Part shown: one piece after another, positions 26,330 to 36,088 of the stretch
Layout: each line of letters begins with the position of its first letter
How positions within the stretch are numbered: position 1 is the stretch's first letter
Source: Heyndrickxia sporothermodurans
GTDB taxonomy: Bacteria; Bacillota; Bacilli; Bacillales; Bacillaceae_C
Strand: one strand, 5' to 3'
NCBI RefSeq assembly: GCF_016785185.1
Contig: NZ_JAEKDY010000019.1
DNA length: 41,345 bases
Notes under the pieces: generated by a model
What the model was told of the DNA's origin: nothing
Databases searched by the model: none
Seen by the model: the letters and a program-made list of their open reading frames with translations, nothing else
Translations under genes and position numbers: made by a program

Positions 26330-27337
26330 ATGACTGTAAAAGTTGGTATTAATGGTTTTGGACGTATTGGACGTAATGTATTTCGCGCTGCTTTAAATAA
26401 TCCTGATGTAGAAGTAGTTGCTGTAAATGATTTAACAGATGCAAACATGCTTGCACATCTTTTGAAATATGATACTGTTCACGGAACTCTTGAACAAGAT
26501 GTAACCGTAGACGGTGATAGCCTAGTTGTTGGCGGTCATAAAGTGAAAGTTCTAGCTGAACGTGAACCAGCACAACTTGGCTGGGGAGATCTTGGAGTAG
26601 ATATCGTTGTAGAATCTACTGGTCGCTTCACAAAACGTGCAGATGCTGCTAAACATTTAGAAGCTGGTGCGAAAAAAGTAATTATCTCTGCTCCTGCAAC
26701 AGATGAAGATATTACAATCGTTATGGGTGTTAACGAAGATAAATATGATGCAGCAAATCATAATGTGATCTCTAATGCATCTTGTACAACAAACTGCTTA
26801 GCTCCATTTGCTAAAGTTTTAAACGAAAAATTTGGTATCAAACGTGGTATGATGACAACTGTTCACTCTTACACAAATGACCAACAAATTCTTGATTTAC
26901 CACATAAAGACTACCGTCGTGCTCGTGCAGCTGCAGAAAACATGATTCCTACAACAACTGGTGCTGCTAAGGCTGTTGCGTTAGTATTACCTGAATTAAA
27001 AGGAAAACTAAATGGTATGGCTATGCGTGTACCAACTTCTAACGTTTCTATCGTTGACTTAGTTGCAGAACTTGATAAAGATGTAACTGTTGAAGAAGTA
27101 AACGCAGCATTAAAAGAAGCAGCTGAAGGTGAATTAAAAGGAATTTTAGCATACAGTGATCTTCCACTTGTATCTCGCGATTACAATGGCGCTAAAGTTT
27201 CTTCAACTGTTGATGCATTATCAACAATGGTTCTTGAAAACAACATGGTAAAAGTACTTTCTTGGTATGACAATGAAACTGGATACTCTAACCGTGTAGT
27301 TGACTTAGCTGCATATATTGCAAAAAAAGGATTGTAA
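26330..27337 (+). CDS. gapA: Glyceraldehyde-3-phosphate dehydrogenase (glycolytic, NAD)
   Basis: A 335-residue enzyme that converts glyceraldehyde-3-phosphate to 1,3-bisphosphoglycerate. The NAD-binding GFGRIGRNVFRAAL is at 9-22, Asp34 in NDLTD favours NAD over NADP, and the catalytic Cys152 lies in SNASCTTNC. The ribosome site AAGGAGGA is strong, as expected for a highly expressed gene. It follows cggR in the same transcript. A repeat and a hairpin terminator separate it from pgk. Confidence 0.98.
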   Translation: MTVKVGINGFGRIGRNVFRAALNNPDVEVVAVNDLTDANMLAHLLKYDTVHGTLEQDVTVDGDSLVVGGHKVKVLAEREPAQLGWGDLGVDIVVESTGRFTKRADAAKHLEAGAKKVIISAPATDEDITIVMGVNEDKYDAANHNVISNASCTTNCLAPFAKVLNEKFGIKRGMMTTVHSYTNDQQILDLPHKDYRRARAAAENMIPTTTGAAKAVALVLPELKGKLNGMAMRVPTSNVSIVDLVAELDKDVTVEEVNAALKEAAEGELKGILAYSDLPLVSRDYNGAKVSSTVDALSTMVLENNMVKVLSWYDNETGYSNRVVDLAAYIAKKGL

Positions 27338-27390
27338 TCTTTTAAATAACGTAAACTAATGGTATATTTTTCTTGAACCATTTCTATTAT

Positions 27391-27452
27391 GTCTAGCTAC
27401 AGTGCCTAGCCCCTTTGCTTGTCGGGGGCTGGTCGAGGCACTTTTAGCTTTT
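27391..27452 (+). repeat. Nested-repeat family, short form, between gapA and pgk
   Basis: It begins GTCTAGCTACAGTGCCTAG and ends GGTCGAGGCACTTTTAGC. The ends are inverted (CAGTGCC with GGCACTTT, CTAGCCCC with GGGGGCT), like the copy at 23006-23126 but without its central palindrome. Confidence 0.7.
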
Positions 27453-27465
27453 CTATGAAGTGGAC

Positions 27466-27500
27466 AAAGGGGAGCGGGGAACATTCCCCTCTCCCTTTTT
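27466..27500 (+). terminator. Terminator between gapA and pgk
   Basis: AAAGGGGA and GGGGAA pair with TTCCCC and TCTCCCTTT with a small bulge, followed by TT. Since the glycolytic genes must still be made, this may be partial, or pgk may have its own promoter, which I cannot identify in the short gap that follows. Confidence 0.55.
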
Positions 27501-27538
27501 ACATAGTTTTTGTACACAAAAAGGAGGGTACCTTACAG

Positions 27539-28723
27539 ATGAATAAGAAAACCATTAAAGATATCGATTTAAATGGGAAAAAAGTATTTTGCCGTGTTGA
27601 TTTTAATGTACCGTTGCAAAATGGAAATGTTACGGATGATACACGTATCCGCGCCGCATTACCAACAATTCAGTATTTAATTGACCAAGGTGCAAAAGTA
27701 ATTTTAGCTAGCCATTTAGGCCGACCAAAGGGTCAAGTAGTTGAAGAATTGAGATTAACTCCGGTCGCGAAACGACTAAGTGAACTATTAAAAAAAGATA
27801 TCCGTAAATCAAACGAAGCTTATGGTGAAATTGCCCAAGCAGAAATTGATAAGTTAGAAAATGGTGATGTCCTCCTTTTAGAAAACGTTCGTTTCTACCC
27901 TGGTGAGGAAAAAAATGACCCGGAATTAGCGAAAAGTTTTGCAGAATTAGCGGATGTATATGTGAACGATGCATTTGGTGCTGCTCATCGTGCCCATGCG
28001 TCAACAGAAGGAATTGCTCAATATCTACCAGCAGTTGCCGGCTTCTTGATGGAAAAGGAACTTGAAGTGCTTGGTAAGGCTCTTTCAAATCCTGAACGTC
28101 CTTTCACAGCGATTATTGGCGGAGCGAAGGTAAAAGATAAAATTGGTGTTATCGATAACTTGCTTGATAAAGTCGATAATCTCATTATCGGTGGCGGGCT
28201 TGCTTATACATTTGTGAAAGCGAACGGCCATGAAGTAGGGAAATCATTATTAGAAGAAGATAAAATTGATTTAGCAAAATCCTTTATGGAAAAAGCTAAA
28301 CAAAAAAATGTGAAATTCTATATGCCTGTCGATGTAGTAGTTGCCGACGATTTTTCTGATTCTGCCAACAAAAAAGTCGTAGCAATCGATGAAATCCCAT
28401 CCGATTGGGAAGCGCTAGACATCGGTCCAAAAACAGTTGAAATTTATCGTGAAGTGATTGGACAATCTAAGCTTGTCATTTGGAACGGACCAATGGGTGT
28501 ATTTGAACTTGAATCATTTGCAAATGGAACAAAAGGTGTCGCAAATGCGTTAGCTGAAGCATCAAATACGTATTCTGTCATTGGCGGCGGAGACTCTGCA
28601 GCCGCAGTTGAAAAATTCAATCTTGCGGATAAAATGAGCCATATCTCAACAGGTGGCGGAGCTTCCCTTGAATTTATGGAAGGTAAAACATTACCAGGAG
28701 TAGCTGCCTTAAACGATAAATAA
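27539..28723 (+). CDS. pgk: Phosphoglycerate kinase
   Basis: A 394-residue enzyme that makes ATP from 1,3-bisphosphoglycerate. N-terminal substrate motif FCRVDFNVPLQNG, ASHLGRPKG, GAAHRAHAS and the nucleotide-binding C-terminal domain (FTAIIGGAKVKDKI, WNGPMGVFE, GGGDSAAAVEKF) are all there. The ATG at 27539 is chosen because AAGGAGGG lies about 10 nt upstream; the longer frame from 27419 would start inside the repeat. Second step of the pgk-tpi-pgm-eno block. Confidence 0.98.
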   Translation: MNKKTIKDIDLNGKKVFCRVDFNVPLQNGNVTDDTRIRAALPTIQYLIDQGAKVILASHLGRPKGQVVEELRLTPVAKRLSELLKKDIRKSNEAYGEIAQAEIDKLENGDVLLLENVRFYPGEEKNDPELAKSFAELADVYVNDAFGAAHRAHASTEGIAQYLPAVAGFLMEKELEVLGKALSNPERPFTAIIGGAKVKDKIGVIDNLLDKVDNLIIGGGLAYTFVKANGHEVGKSLLEEDKIDLAKSFMEKAKQKNVKFYMPVDVVVADDFSDSANKKVVAIDEIPSDWEALDIGPKTVEIYREVIGQSKLVIWNGPMGVFELESFANGTKGVANALAEASNTYSVIGGGDSAAAVEKFNLADKMSHISTGGGASLEFMEGKTLPGVAALNDK

Positions 28724-28749
28724 TCAATAATGAAGAAAGGGTGTTAGAA

Positions 28750-29511
28750 ATGCGTAAACCAATTATCGCTGGAAACTGGAAAATGCATAAAACAATGTCT
28801 GAAGCGAAAGCATTTGCTGAAGAAGTAGCTAGTTTAGTCCCTAAAAAAGATGTTGTTGATTCCGTTATTTGTGCACCAGCATTATTTTTAGATCGACTTG
28901 TTGAATCAACTCATAGCTCTGATGTAGCGATCGGAGCTCAAAACATGCATTTTGAAGAAAGTGGCGCTTTTACAGGAGAAATTAGTCCGAAAGCACTTAA
29001 AGATTTAAATGTTGACTATGTCATTTTAGGACATTCTGAGCGTCGTGAAATGTTCAATGAAACAGATGAAGCAGTAAACAAAAAAGTATTAGCTGCATTC
29101 AAGCACAACTTAGTTCCAATTGTTTGTGTCGGTGAAACACTTGAACAAAGAGAAAACAATGAAACAAAAGATTTAGTCGCTTCTCAAGTACAAAAAGCAT
29201 TAGCAGGTTTAACAGAAGATCAAGTGAAACAAACAGTTATTGCTTATGAACCTATTTGGGCGATTGGAACAGGAAAATCTTCGACAGCAGAAGATGCAAA
29301 TGAAGTTTGCTCCCATATTCGTTCTGTAGTTGAAGGTCAATTTTCAAAAGCAGCAGCAGACGCTGTTCGCATTCAGTACGGTGGTAGTGTAAAACCAACA
29401 AATATTAATGAATATATGTCCCAACCGGATATAGATGGTGCGTTAGTCGGCGGAGCAAGTCTTGAACCGCAAAGCTTTTTACAACTTTTGGAGGCGGTAA
29501 GCCATGAGTAA
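28750..29511 (+). CDS. tpiA: Triosephosphate isomerase
   Basis: A 253-residue TIM-barrel enzyme interconverting dihydroxyacetone phosphate and glyceraldehyde-3-phosphate. Catalytic residues are K11 (AGNWKM), H95 (LGHSERR) and E167 (AYEPIW). The ATG at 28750 is chosen by family length and the GAAAGG site upstream; an in-frame GTG at 28741 is too close to it. The stop overlaps the start of gpmI by eight bases, so the two are coupled. Confidence 0.97.
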   Translation: MRKPIIAGNWKMHKTMSEAKAFAEEVASLVPKKDVVDSVICAPALFLDRLVESTHSSDVAIGAQNMHFEESGAFTGEISPKALKDLNVDYVILGHSERREMFNETDEAVNKKVLAAFKHNLVPIVCVGETLEQRENNETKDLVASQVQKALAGLTEDQVKQTVIAYEPIWAIGTGKSSTAEDANEVCSHIRSVVEGQFSKAAADAVRIQYGGSVKPTNINEYMSQPDIDGALVGGASLEPQSFLQLLEAVSHE

Positions 29512-31039
29512 ATCACCTGTTGCTCTCATCATTTTAGATGGGTTTGGCCTTCGCCAAGAAACGAAAGGAAATGCCGTTACACATGCGAAAAAGCCTAACT
29601 TTGACCGCTACTGGGAAAATTACCCGCATAATACTTTAACAGCTAGTGGTGAAGCAGTAGGACTGCCGGAAGGACAAATGGGTAATTCCGAGGTAGGACA
29701 TTTAAACATTGGTGCAGGACGAATTGTTTACCAAAGCTTAACCCGTGTGAACGTGGCGATTCGTGATGGGGAATTCGTGAAAAACGAAACCTTCCTTCAA
29801 GCGATTGAACATGCGAAAAAAAATGGCACGAATCTTCACTTATTTGGTTTATTGTCTGATGGCGGTGTTCACAGTCATATTAATCATTTATTTGCCTTAT
29901 TAAAACTTGCTGCAAATGAAGGATTGAAAAATGTTTATGTACATGCATTTTTAGATGGTCGTGATGTTGGACCGAAAACAGCTGCCAAATACATTAAAGA
30001 AACACAAGAAAAAATGGATGAATACGGTGTTGGTGAATTTGCTACGATTTCCGGCCGTTATTATTCGATGGACCGGGATAAACGTTGGGATCGTGTAGAA
30101 AAATCATATCGTGCAATGGTATATGGAGAAGGACCTACTTATACTGATCCATTGGAACTTGTAGAAGATTCATATTCACATGGAATTTTCGATGAATTCG
30201 TCATACCTTCCGTTATTACAAAAGAGAATGGTGAACCCGTTGCAACGATAAAGGATAATGATTCGGTAATTTTCTATAATTTTAGACCTGACCGTGCGAT
30301 CCAAATCTCTAATACATTTACAAATAAAGATTTTCGATCATTTGATCGAGGACCAAAGCATCCTAAAAACTTATTTTTCGTTTGCTTAACACATTTTTCT
30401 GAAACAGTAGACGGATATGTTGCTTTTAAACCAGTAAACCTTGATAATACTCTTGGTGAGGTTTTATCGCAAAATGGATTGAAACAGTTACGTATTGCCG
30501 AAACTGAAAAATATCCGCATGTGACTTTCTTTATGAGTGGGGGCCGTGAAGCAGAGTTCCCTGGAGAGACAAGAATTCTCATTAACTCACCGAAAGTGGC
30601 GACATATGATTTGAAACCGGAGATGAGTGCTTACGAAGTGACGGATGCCTTGTTGAAAGAAATTGAAGAGGATAAACAAGATGCAATCATATTGAATTTC
30701 GCGAATCCGGATATGGTTGGTCATTCAGGTATGCTTGAGCCGACTGTTAAAGCAATTGAGGCAGTTGATGAGTGCTTAGGTCGTATTGTTGACCTTATTA
30801 TCGAAAAAGGTGGTACTGCCATCATCACAGCTGATCACGGTAATGCCGACGAAGTAGTAACACTTGAGGGGCAGCCAATGACTGCACATACAACAAATCC
30901 AGTTCCTGTGATTGTTACGAAAAAAGGTATTGAGCTCCGTGATGGAGGAATTTTAGGTGATTTAGCTCCAACGATGCTTGATTTACTTGGTGTTCAACAA
31001 CCTAAAGAAATGACTGGAAAGACCATTATTAAACATTAA
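29504..31039 (+). CDS. gpmI: Phosphoglycerate mutase, 2,3-bisphosphoglycerate-independent
   Basis: A 511-residue manganese enzyme of the alkaline phosphatase superfamily converting 3- to 2-phosphoglycerate. The catalytic serine S62 is in GQMGNSEVGH; metal-binding motifs LDGFG at the start, and NFANPDMVGHSG and ITADHGNADE near the C-terminus, are intact. In spore formers its pH-sensitive Mn binding blocks glycolysis in the forespore. GGAGG lies in the end of tpiA, 9 nt upstream. Confidence 0.97.
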   Translation: MSKSPVALIILDGFGLRQETKGNAVTHAKKPNFDRYWENYPHNTLTASGEAVGLPEGQMGNSEVGHLNIGAGRIVYQSLTRVNVAIRDGEFVKNETFLQAIEHAKKNGTNLHLFGLLSDGGVHSHINHLFALLKLAANEGLKNVYVHAFLDGRDVGPKTAAKYIKETQEKMDEYGVGEFATISGRYYSMDRDKRWDRVEKSYRAMVYGEGPTYTDPLELVEDSYSHGIFDEFVIPSVITKENGEPVATIKDNDSVIFYNFRPDRAIQISNTFTNKDFRSFDRGPKHPKNLFFVCLTHFSETVDGYVAFKPVNLDNTLGEVLSQNGLKQLRIAETEKYPHVTFFMSGGREAEFPGETRILINSPKVATYDLKPEMSAYEVTDALLKEIEEDKQDAIILNFANPDMVGHSGMLEPTVKAIEAVDECLGRIVDLIIEKGGTAIITADHGNADEVVTLEGQPMTAHTTNPVPVIVTKKGIELRDGGILGDLAPTMLDLLGVQQPKEMTGKTIIKH

Positions 31040-31077
31040 TTTTATAAAAAACTAATTTAAGAATAGGAGAAATAAAC

Positions 31078-32370
31078 ATGCCACATATTACTGAAGTATA
31101 TGCAAGAGAAGTACTAGATTCCCGCGGAAATCCCACTGTAGAAGTTGAAGTTTATACAGCTTCAGGTGCATTCGGACGTGCACTTGTTCCAAGTGGTGCA
31201 TCAACTGGAGAATATGAAGCAGTAGAACTTCGCGATGGCGATAAAGGCCGTTATTTAGGTAAAGGTGTAGAGACTGCAGTAAAAAATGTAAATGATATCA
31301 TCGCTGAAGAACTAATTGGTTATGATGTTACAGAACAAGTTGTTATTGATAAATTGTTAATTGAGCTTGATGGAACTGAAAATAAAGGGAAACTAGGTGC
31401 GAATGCGATCCTTGGTGTTTCTATGGCAGTCGCTCGTGCAGCAGCTGATTTCCTTGGAGTAGAACTTTACGAATATCTTGGAGGATTCAACTCTAAACAA
31501 CTTCCAGTGCCAATGATGAATATTGTTAATGGTGGAGAACATGCCGACAATAACGTTGATATTCAAGAATTCATGATTATGCCAGTTGGTGCTCCTACTT
31601 TTAAAGAAGCATTACGTATGGGTGCTGAAATCTTCCATAACCTTAAATCTGTATTAAAAGCAAAAGGCTTAAACACAGCTGTTGGTGATGAAGGTGGATT
31701 TGCTCCTAACCTAAAATCAAACGAAGAAGCACTTCAAACAATTATTGAAGCAATTGAAAAAGCCGGATACAAACCAGGAGAAGAAGTTATGCTAGCAATG
31801 GATGCTGCATCTTCTGAATTCTATAATAAAGAAGACGGAAAATATCATTTATCAGGTGAAGGTGTTGTTCGTACATCTGCTGAAATGGTTGACTGGTATG
31901 AAGAACTTACTTCTAAATACCCAATTATCTCTATCGAAGACGGTTTAGATGAAAACGACTGGGAAGGTCACAAGCTTCTTACCGAACGTATCGGCCATAA
32001 AGTTCAATTAGTTGGTGACGATTTATTCGTAACAAACACGAAAAAACTTTCTGAAGGTATTAAACAAGGCGTAGGTAACGCGATCCTAATTAAAGTTAAC
32101 CAAATCGGTACATTAACTGAAACATTTGATGCAATCGAAATGGCTAAACGTGCTGGTTATACTGCAATCATTTCTCACCGTTCTGGTGAAACAGAAGACA
32201 CAACAATTGCAGACATCGCCGTTGCTACAAACGCAGGACAAATCAAAACAGGTGCTCCTTCAAGAACAGACCGTGTCGCAAAATACAACCAATTACTTCG
32301 CATCGAAGACGGCTTAGCAGACACAGCTCAATACTTAGGAAAAGACACATTCTACAACCTAAAAAAATAG
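31078..32370 (+). CDS. eno: Enolase
   Basis: A 430-residue enzyme that dehydrates 2-phosphoglycerate to phosphoenolpyruvate and also takes part in the RNA degradosome-like complex of Bacillus. The N-terminal AREVLDSRGNPTVEVEV, GGEHADNNVDIQEFMI, metal-site IEDGLDENDW and the signature ILIKVNQIGTLTET are all present, as is the C-terminal SHRSGETEDT. AGGAGA precedes the ATG. Last gene of the glycolytic operon, ended by a strong terminator. Confidence 0.98.
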   Translation: MPHITEVYAREVLDSRGNPTVEVEVYTASGAFGRALVPSGASTGEYEAVELRDGDKGRYLGKGVETAVKNVNDIIAEELIGYDVTEQVVIDKLLIELDGTENKGKLGANAILGVSMAVARAAADFLGVELYEYLGGFNSKQLPVPMMNIVNGGEHADNNVDIQEFMIMPVGAPTFKEALRMGAEIFHNLKSVLKAKGLNTAVGDEGGFAPNLKSNEEALQTIIEAIEKAGYKPGEEVMLAMDAASSEFYNKEDGKYHLSGEGVVRTSAEMVDWYEELTSKYPIISIEDGLDENDWEGHKLLTERIGHKVQLVGDDLFVTNTKKLSEGIKQGVGNAILIKVNQIGTLTETFDAIEMAKRAGYTAIISHRSGETEDTTIADIAVATNAGQIKTGAPSRTDRVAKYNQLLRIEDGLADTAQYLGKDTFYNLKK

Positions 32371-32376
32371 TAAACC

Positions 32377-32408
32377 AAAAATGCCGGCACTAAACTGCCG
32401 GCATTTTT
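32377..32408 (+). terminator. Terminator after eno
   Basis: A 13-bp perfect stem AAAAATGCCGGCA / TGCCGGCATTTTT with loop CTAAAC (the outer pairs are the A and T tracts). Confidence 0.9.
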
Positions 32409-32454
32409 CACTTTATTCACTTTTTAGAATAATTATGCAGAAAAATGAATATCC

Positions 32455-32467
32455 GGTGTCAGGCACC
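32455..32467. repeat. Short palindromic repeat GGTGTCAGGCACC, copy 1
   Basis: A 13-mer with inverted arms GGTG / CACC, found also as a tandem pair at 36089-36115. Such short palindromes recur between genes in Bacillus-type genomes; the function is not known to me. Confidence 0.65.
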
Positions 32468-32477
32468 AAAATTTCGT

Positions 32478-32506
32478 TTGTGTACAAGTTGGAAGTGTGG
32501 TACATT
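32478..32506 (+). promoter_or_regulatory. Likely secG promoter
   Basis: TTGTGT (32478-32483) and TACATT (32501-32506) are separated by 17 nt, about 40 nt before secG and after the eno terminator. A moderate match to sigma-A. Confidence 0.5.
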
Positions 32507-32545
32507 TAAAGTACGTTTAGATGTTCGATTTGGAGGTGGGGTCTC

Positions 32546-32779
32546 ATGCATACTTTATTTTTGACTTTATTGGTGATTGATGCGATTGCTTTAATTATTG
32601 TAGTGCTTTTACAGTCGGGGAAAAGTGCTGGATTATCAGGAGCGATTTCCGGTGGTGCAGAGCAGTTATTCGGAAAGCAAAAAGCTCGCGGGATGGATTT
32701 AGTTTTACACCGAATTACAGTTGTTCTTGCAGTATTATTTATTATTTTAGCGTTAGGCGTGTCGTATTTCGGAATATAA
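32546..32779 (+). CDS. secG: Preprotein translocase subunit SecG
   Basis: A 77-residue membrane protein with two transmembrane segments (about 3-22 and 55-75) and the conserved middle loop LLQSGKSAGLSGAISGGAEQLFG. SecG joins SecY and SecE in the protein-conducting channel. GGAGGTGGGG precedes the ATG. secG upstream of estA-rnr-smpB-ssrA is the usual Bacillus order. Confidence 0.95.
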   Translation: MHTLFLTLLVIDAIALIIVVLLQSGKSAGLSGAISGGAEQLFGKQKARGMDLVLHRITVVLAVLFIILALGVSYFGI

Positions 32780-32792
32780 TAATACTAAAGCT

Positions 32793-32826
32793 ACCTGACT
32801 TACCGTACGGTTGGTCGGGTTTTTTG
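32793..32826 (+). terminator. Terminator after secG
   Basis: ACCTGACTTACC pairs with GGTTGGTCGGGT (one mismatch and some G-T pairs) around GTAC, followed by T6. Confidence 0.7.
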
Positions 32827-32968
32827 TTTTGCCCCTTTTCTATAAAACCGTTGCTTTTAGCAAAGCTCAGAGTTGAAAGGAACGGTTTATTTAAATCATA
32901 TTTCTGGATTGTTCTTTATTTCTCTGTTAAAAATAAGGTAAGAATACGTATGTAAAGGAGTTCACATC

Positions 32969-33715
32969 ATGAAAATAGTACCACCAAAGCCTTTTACATT
33001 CGAAGCTGGAAAACGTGCCGTCTTGTTATTACATGGTTTCACAGGCAGTTCAGCCGATGTTCGGATGTTAGGACGATTTCTTGAAAAACAAGGATATACT
33101 TCTCACGCACCAATCTACAAAGGACACGGAGTTCCACCCGAAGAATTAGTACATACCGGCCCGGACGATTGGTGGAAAGATGTCATGGCAGGCTATGAAC
33201 ATTTGAAAAATAAAGGTTACGATGAAATAGCTGTAGCCGGATTATCACTAGGTGGGGTATTTTCCCTGAAATTAGGTTACACTGTACCTGTAAAGGGAAT
33301 AATTCCTATGTGTGCTCCGATGTATATTAAAAGTGAAGAAACAATGTACAACGGTGTTGTCGACTATGCGCGCCAGTATAAAAAATTTGAAGGAAAAGAT
33401 GATCTTCAAATTGATAAAGAAATTGAGGAATTCAAGAAAACGCCAATGGAAACATTAAAAGGATTACAAAATTTAATTTCAGAAGTAAGGGAAAATGTCG
33501 ATATGATCTACTCACCGACATTTGTCGTTCAGGCAAGACATGATGAAATGATTAATACTGACAGTGCGAATATTATTTATAATCATGTGGAATCTGAACA
33601 GAAAGAAATAAAATGGTATGAAGAATCCGGACATGTTATTACGTTAGATAAGGAAAAAGAACAATTGCATGAAGATGTCTTCCATTTTCTTGAACAACTA
33701 AACTGGTCCGAATAA
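32969..33715 (+). CDS. estA: Carboxylesterase (Est30-like)
   Basis: A 248-residue alpha/beta hydrolase. The nucleophile S93 lies in GLSLGG, the acid is D192 (RHDEMI) and the base H222 (SGHVI); the oxyanion HGFTG is at 22-26. The residues and length agree closely with the Geobacillus carboxylesterase Est30. Its natural substrate is unknown. rnr starts 12 nt after its stop, so they probably share a transcript. AAAGGAG precedes the ATG. Confidence 0.92.
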   Translation: MKIVPPKPFTFEAGKRAVLLLHGFTGSSADVRMLGRFLEKQGYTSHAPIYKGHGVPPEELVHTGPDDWWKDVMAGYEHLKNKGYDEIAVAGLSLGGVFSLKLGYTVPVKGIIPMCAPMYIKSEETMYNGVVDYARQYKKFEGKDDLQIDKEIEEFKKTPMETLKGLQNLISEVRENVDMIYSPTFVVQARHDEMINTDSANIIYNHVESEQKEIKWYEESGHVITLDKEKEQLHEDVFHFLEQLNWSE

Positions 33716-33727
33716 GGAGGGATGTAA

Positions 33728-36079
33728 ATGGATGAAAAAACGCAATCGCAGATTGAACGTATTTTAACCTATATGAAAGACGAAGCATACAAACCATTGA
33801 CAGTGCAAGAACTGGAAGAAGTATTCGGAATTGAAGATTCTACTGGATTTAAAGATTTTGTTAAAACACTCGTGTTAATGGAAGAGAAAGGACTTGTCGT
33901 CCGAACAAGAAGCAATCGCTATGGACTCCCGGCCAAAATGAATTTAGTCCGCGGAAAAATGATTGGTCATGCGAAAGGCTTTGCCTTCGTAACACCCGAT
34001 GAACCGGGATTTGATGATATTTTTATCCCCCCACACGAAAAAAATAATGCCATTCATGGTGATGTCGTATTAGTTCGCGTTTCATCTGAAAGTTCCGGTT
34101 CAAGACGTGAAGGTTCAGTTGTAAGAATTTTAGAACGTGGTATTACAGAAGTTGTCGGAACATATACCGAGAGTAAATATTTTGGCTTTGTTATTCCGGA
34201 CGATAAAAAATTTGGCAGCGACATTTTTATTCCGAAAAACGCGAATAAAGGTGCAGTTGAAGGGCATAAAGTTGTTGTACATATAACGGGATATCCTGAA
34301 GGGCATAAAAATGCCGAGGGTGAGGTTGTCCAAATTCTTGGTCATAAAAATGACCCAGGTGTAGACATCTTATCTATTATCCATAAACACGGGCTTCCGC
34401 AGGCATTCCCGGAAGAAGTACTGCAACAAGCGAATAGTGTGCCGGAAGAAATTGATGAAAATGAAATAGGGAACCGCCGGGATCTTCGTGATCAGACAAT
34501 CGTGACCATTGATGGTGCAGATGCTAAAGATTTAGATGATGCAGTTACTGTGACAAAATTAGAAAATGGCCATTATAAATTAGGGGTACACATTGCTGAT
34601 GTCACACATTATGTGACGGAAGGTTCCCCAATTGATCGGGAAGCTTTAGAAAGAGGCACAAGTGTCTATTTAGTTGATCGAGTTATCCCAATGATTCCAC
34701 ATCGTTTATCAAATGGGATATGTTCATTGAATCCGAAGGTGAATCGATTTACATTATCTTGTGAAATGGAAATCAATGATAAAGGTGAAGTCGTTAATCA
34801 TGAAATTTTCGAAAGTATCATTAAGACGACGGAGCGAATGACCTATTCGGATGTAAATAAAATTTTAGTTGATAAAGATGAGGAATTAAGAGAGCGGTAC
34901 GAGCCAATTGTTCCGATGTTTGAAACGATGGAAGAGTTGGCGCAAATTTTGCGAACGAAACGGATGGAACGCGGCGCAATTGATTTTGACTTTAAAGAAG
35001 CAAAAGTGATTGTAAATGATGAAGGAAAGCCTGTTGACGTCGTTACGCGCGAACGTTCTGTAGCAGAACGATTAATCGAAGAATTTATGCTGGCGGCGAA
35101 TGAAACGATTGCAGAGCATTTTCACTGGCTCGATGTCCCGTTTATGTATCGAATCCATGAAGATCCGAAAGAAGAAAAGCTGCAACGATTCTTTGAATTT
35201 ATTACAAACTTCGGATTGATTGTCCGTGGAACTGCTAATTCTGTTCATCCACGTGCACTTCAGGAAATTATCGAAGCGGTCCAAGGAAAACCGGAGGAAA
35301 TGGTCATCTCTACCGTCATGCTTCGCTCCATGCAGCAAGCAAAATATGATCCAGAAAGCCTCGGTCACTTTGGATTATCAACACAATTCTATACACATTT
35401 CACTTCACCAATTCGCCGTTATCCCGATTTAATCGTCCATCGATTAATTCGTACGTATTTAATCGAAGGGAAAATGGATGAAGCAACAAGAGCCAAATGG
35501 GATGCATCCTTACAGGAAATTGCTGATCATGCGTCGAAAATGGAGAGACGGGCTGTTGATGCCGAACGCGATACGGATGAGTTGAAAAAAGCAGAGTACA
35601 TGGAAGATAAAGTGGGCGAAGAGTTTGATGGAATTATCAGTTCTGTAACAAACTTTGGGATGTTCGTAGAATTACCGAATACGATTGAAGGACTTGTTCA
35701 TGTCAGCTATATGACAGATGATTATTATCATTATGATGAGCGTCAATATGCTATGATAGGGGAAAGAACAGGGAATGTCTTTCGGATTGGCGACGAAATT
35801 ACTATTCGTGTTATAAACGTAAATAAAGACGAGCACGACATCGACTTTGAAATTGTAGGTATGAAAAATAATCGAGCAAGAAGGGGCGCACAAGAAAAAC
35901 CGCGAATCGTAAAAGTACGGGGATACAAAAAAGATTCGCAACAAAAAGGCCCACAAGGAAATAAAGATGAAGGCGAATGGTCCACACGCCCACCGAAAGC
36001 AAAAAAGAAAAAAAATAAATCTTTTGCGAACACACAACACCAAAAAATAAACGAACAAAAAAACGCAAATAAATTGTAG
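33728..36079 (+). CDS. rnr: Ribonuclease R
   Basis: A 783-residue 3'-5' exoribonuclease. Order of parts: N-terminal winged helix (1-70), two cold-shock/OB domains (about 75-230), RNB catalytic domain (about 258-590) with the metal-binding DGADAKDLDDAV at about 262-273, an S1 domain (about 630-715, VGEEFDGIISSVTNFGMFVELPNTIEGLVHVS), and a Lys-rich tail. RNase R degrades structured RNA and non-stop mRNAs released by trans-translation, which fits its place before smpB and ssrA. AAGGAGGG precedes the ATG. Confidence 0.97.
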   Translation: MDEKTQSQIERILTYMKDEAYKPLTVQELEEVFGIEDSTGFKDFVKTLVLMEEKGLVVRTRSNRYGLPAKMNLVRGKMIGHAKGFAFVTPDEPGFDDIFIPPHEKNNAIHGDVVLVRVSSESSGSRREGSVVRILERGITEVVGTYTESKYFGFVIPDDKKFGSDIFIPKNANKGAVEGHKVVVHITGYPEGHKNAEGEVVQILGHKNDPGVDILSIIHKHGLPQAFPEEVLQQANSVPEEIDENEIGNRRDLRDQTIVTIDGADAKDLDDAVTVTKLENGHYKLGVHIADVTHYVTEGSPIDREALERGTSVYLVDRVIPMIPHRLSNGICSLNPKVNRFTLSCEMEINDKGEVVNHEIFESIIKTTERMTYSDVNKILVDKDEELRERYEPIVPMFETMEELAQILRTKRMERGAIDFDFKEAKVIVNDEGKPVDVVTRERSVAERLIEEFMLAANETIAEHFHWLDVPFMYRIHEDPKEEKLQRFFEFITNFGLIVRGTANSVHPRALQEIIEAVQGKPEEMVISTVMLRSMQQAKYDPESLGHFGLSTQFYTHFTSPIRRYPDLIVHRLIRTYLIEGKMDEATRAKWDASLQEIADHASKMERRAVDAERDTDELKKAEYMEDKVGEEFDGIISSVTNFGMFVELPNTIEGLVHVSYMTDDYYHYDERQYAMIGERTGNVFRIGDEITIRVINVNKDEHDIDFEIVGMKNNRARRGAQEKPRIVKVRGYKKDSQQKGPQGNKDEGEWSTRPPKAKKKKNKSFANTQHQKINEQKNANKL

Positions 36080-36088
36080 CATCAATTA

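Noticed and set aside
27419..27538. Longer pgk start
   Set aside because: The added 40 residues come from the repeat and terminator, and the family start MNKKTI with AAGGAGGG upstream is at 27539.
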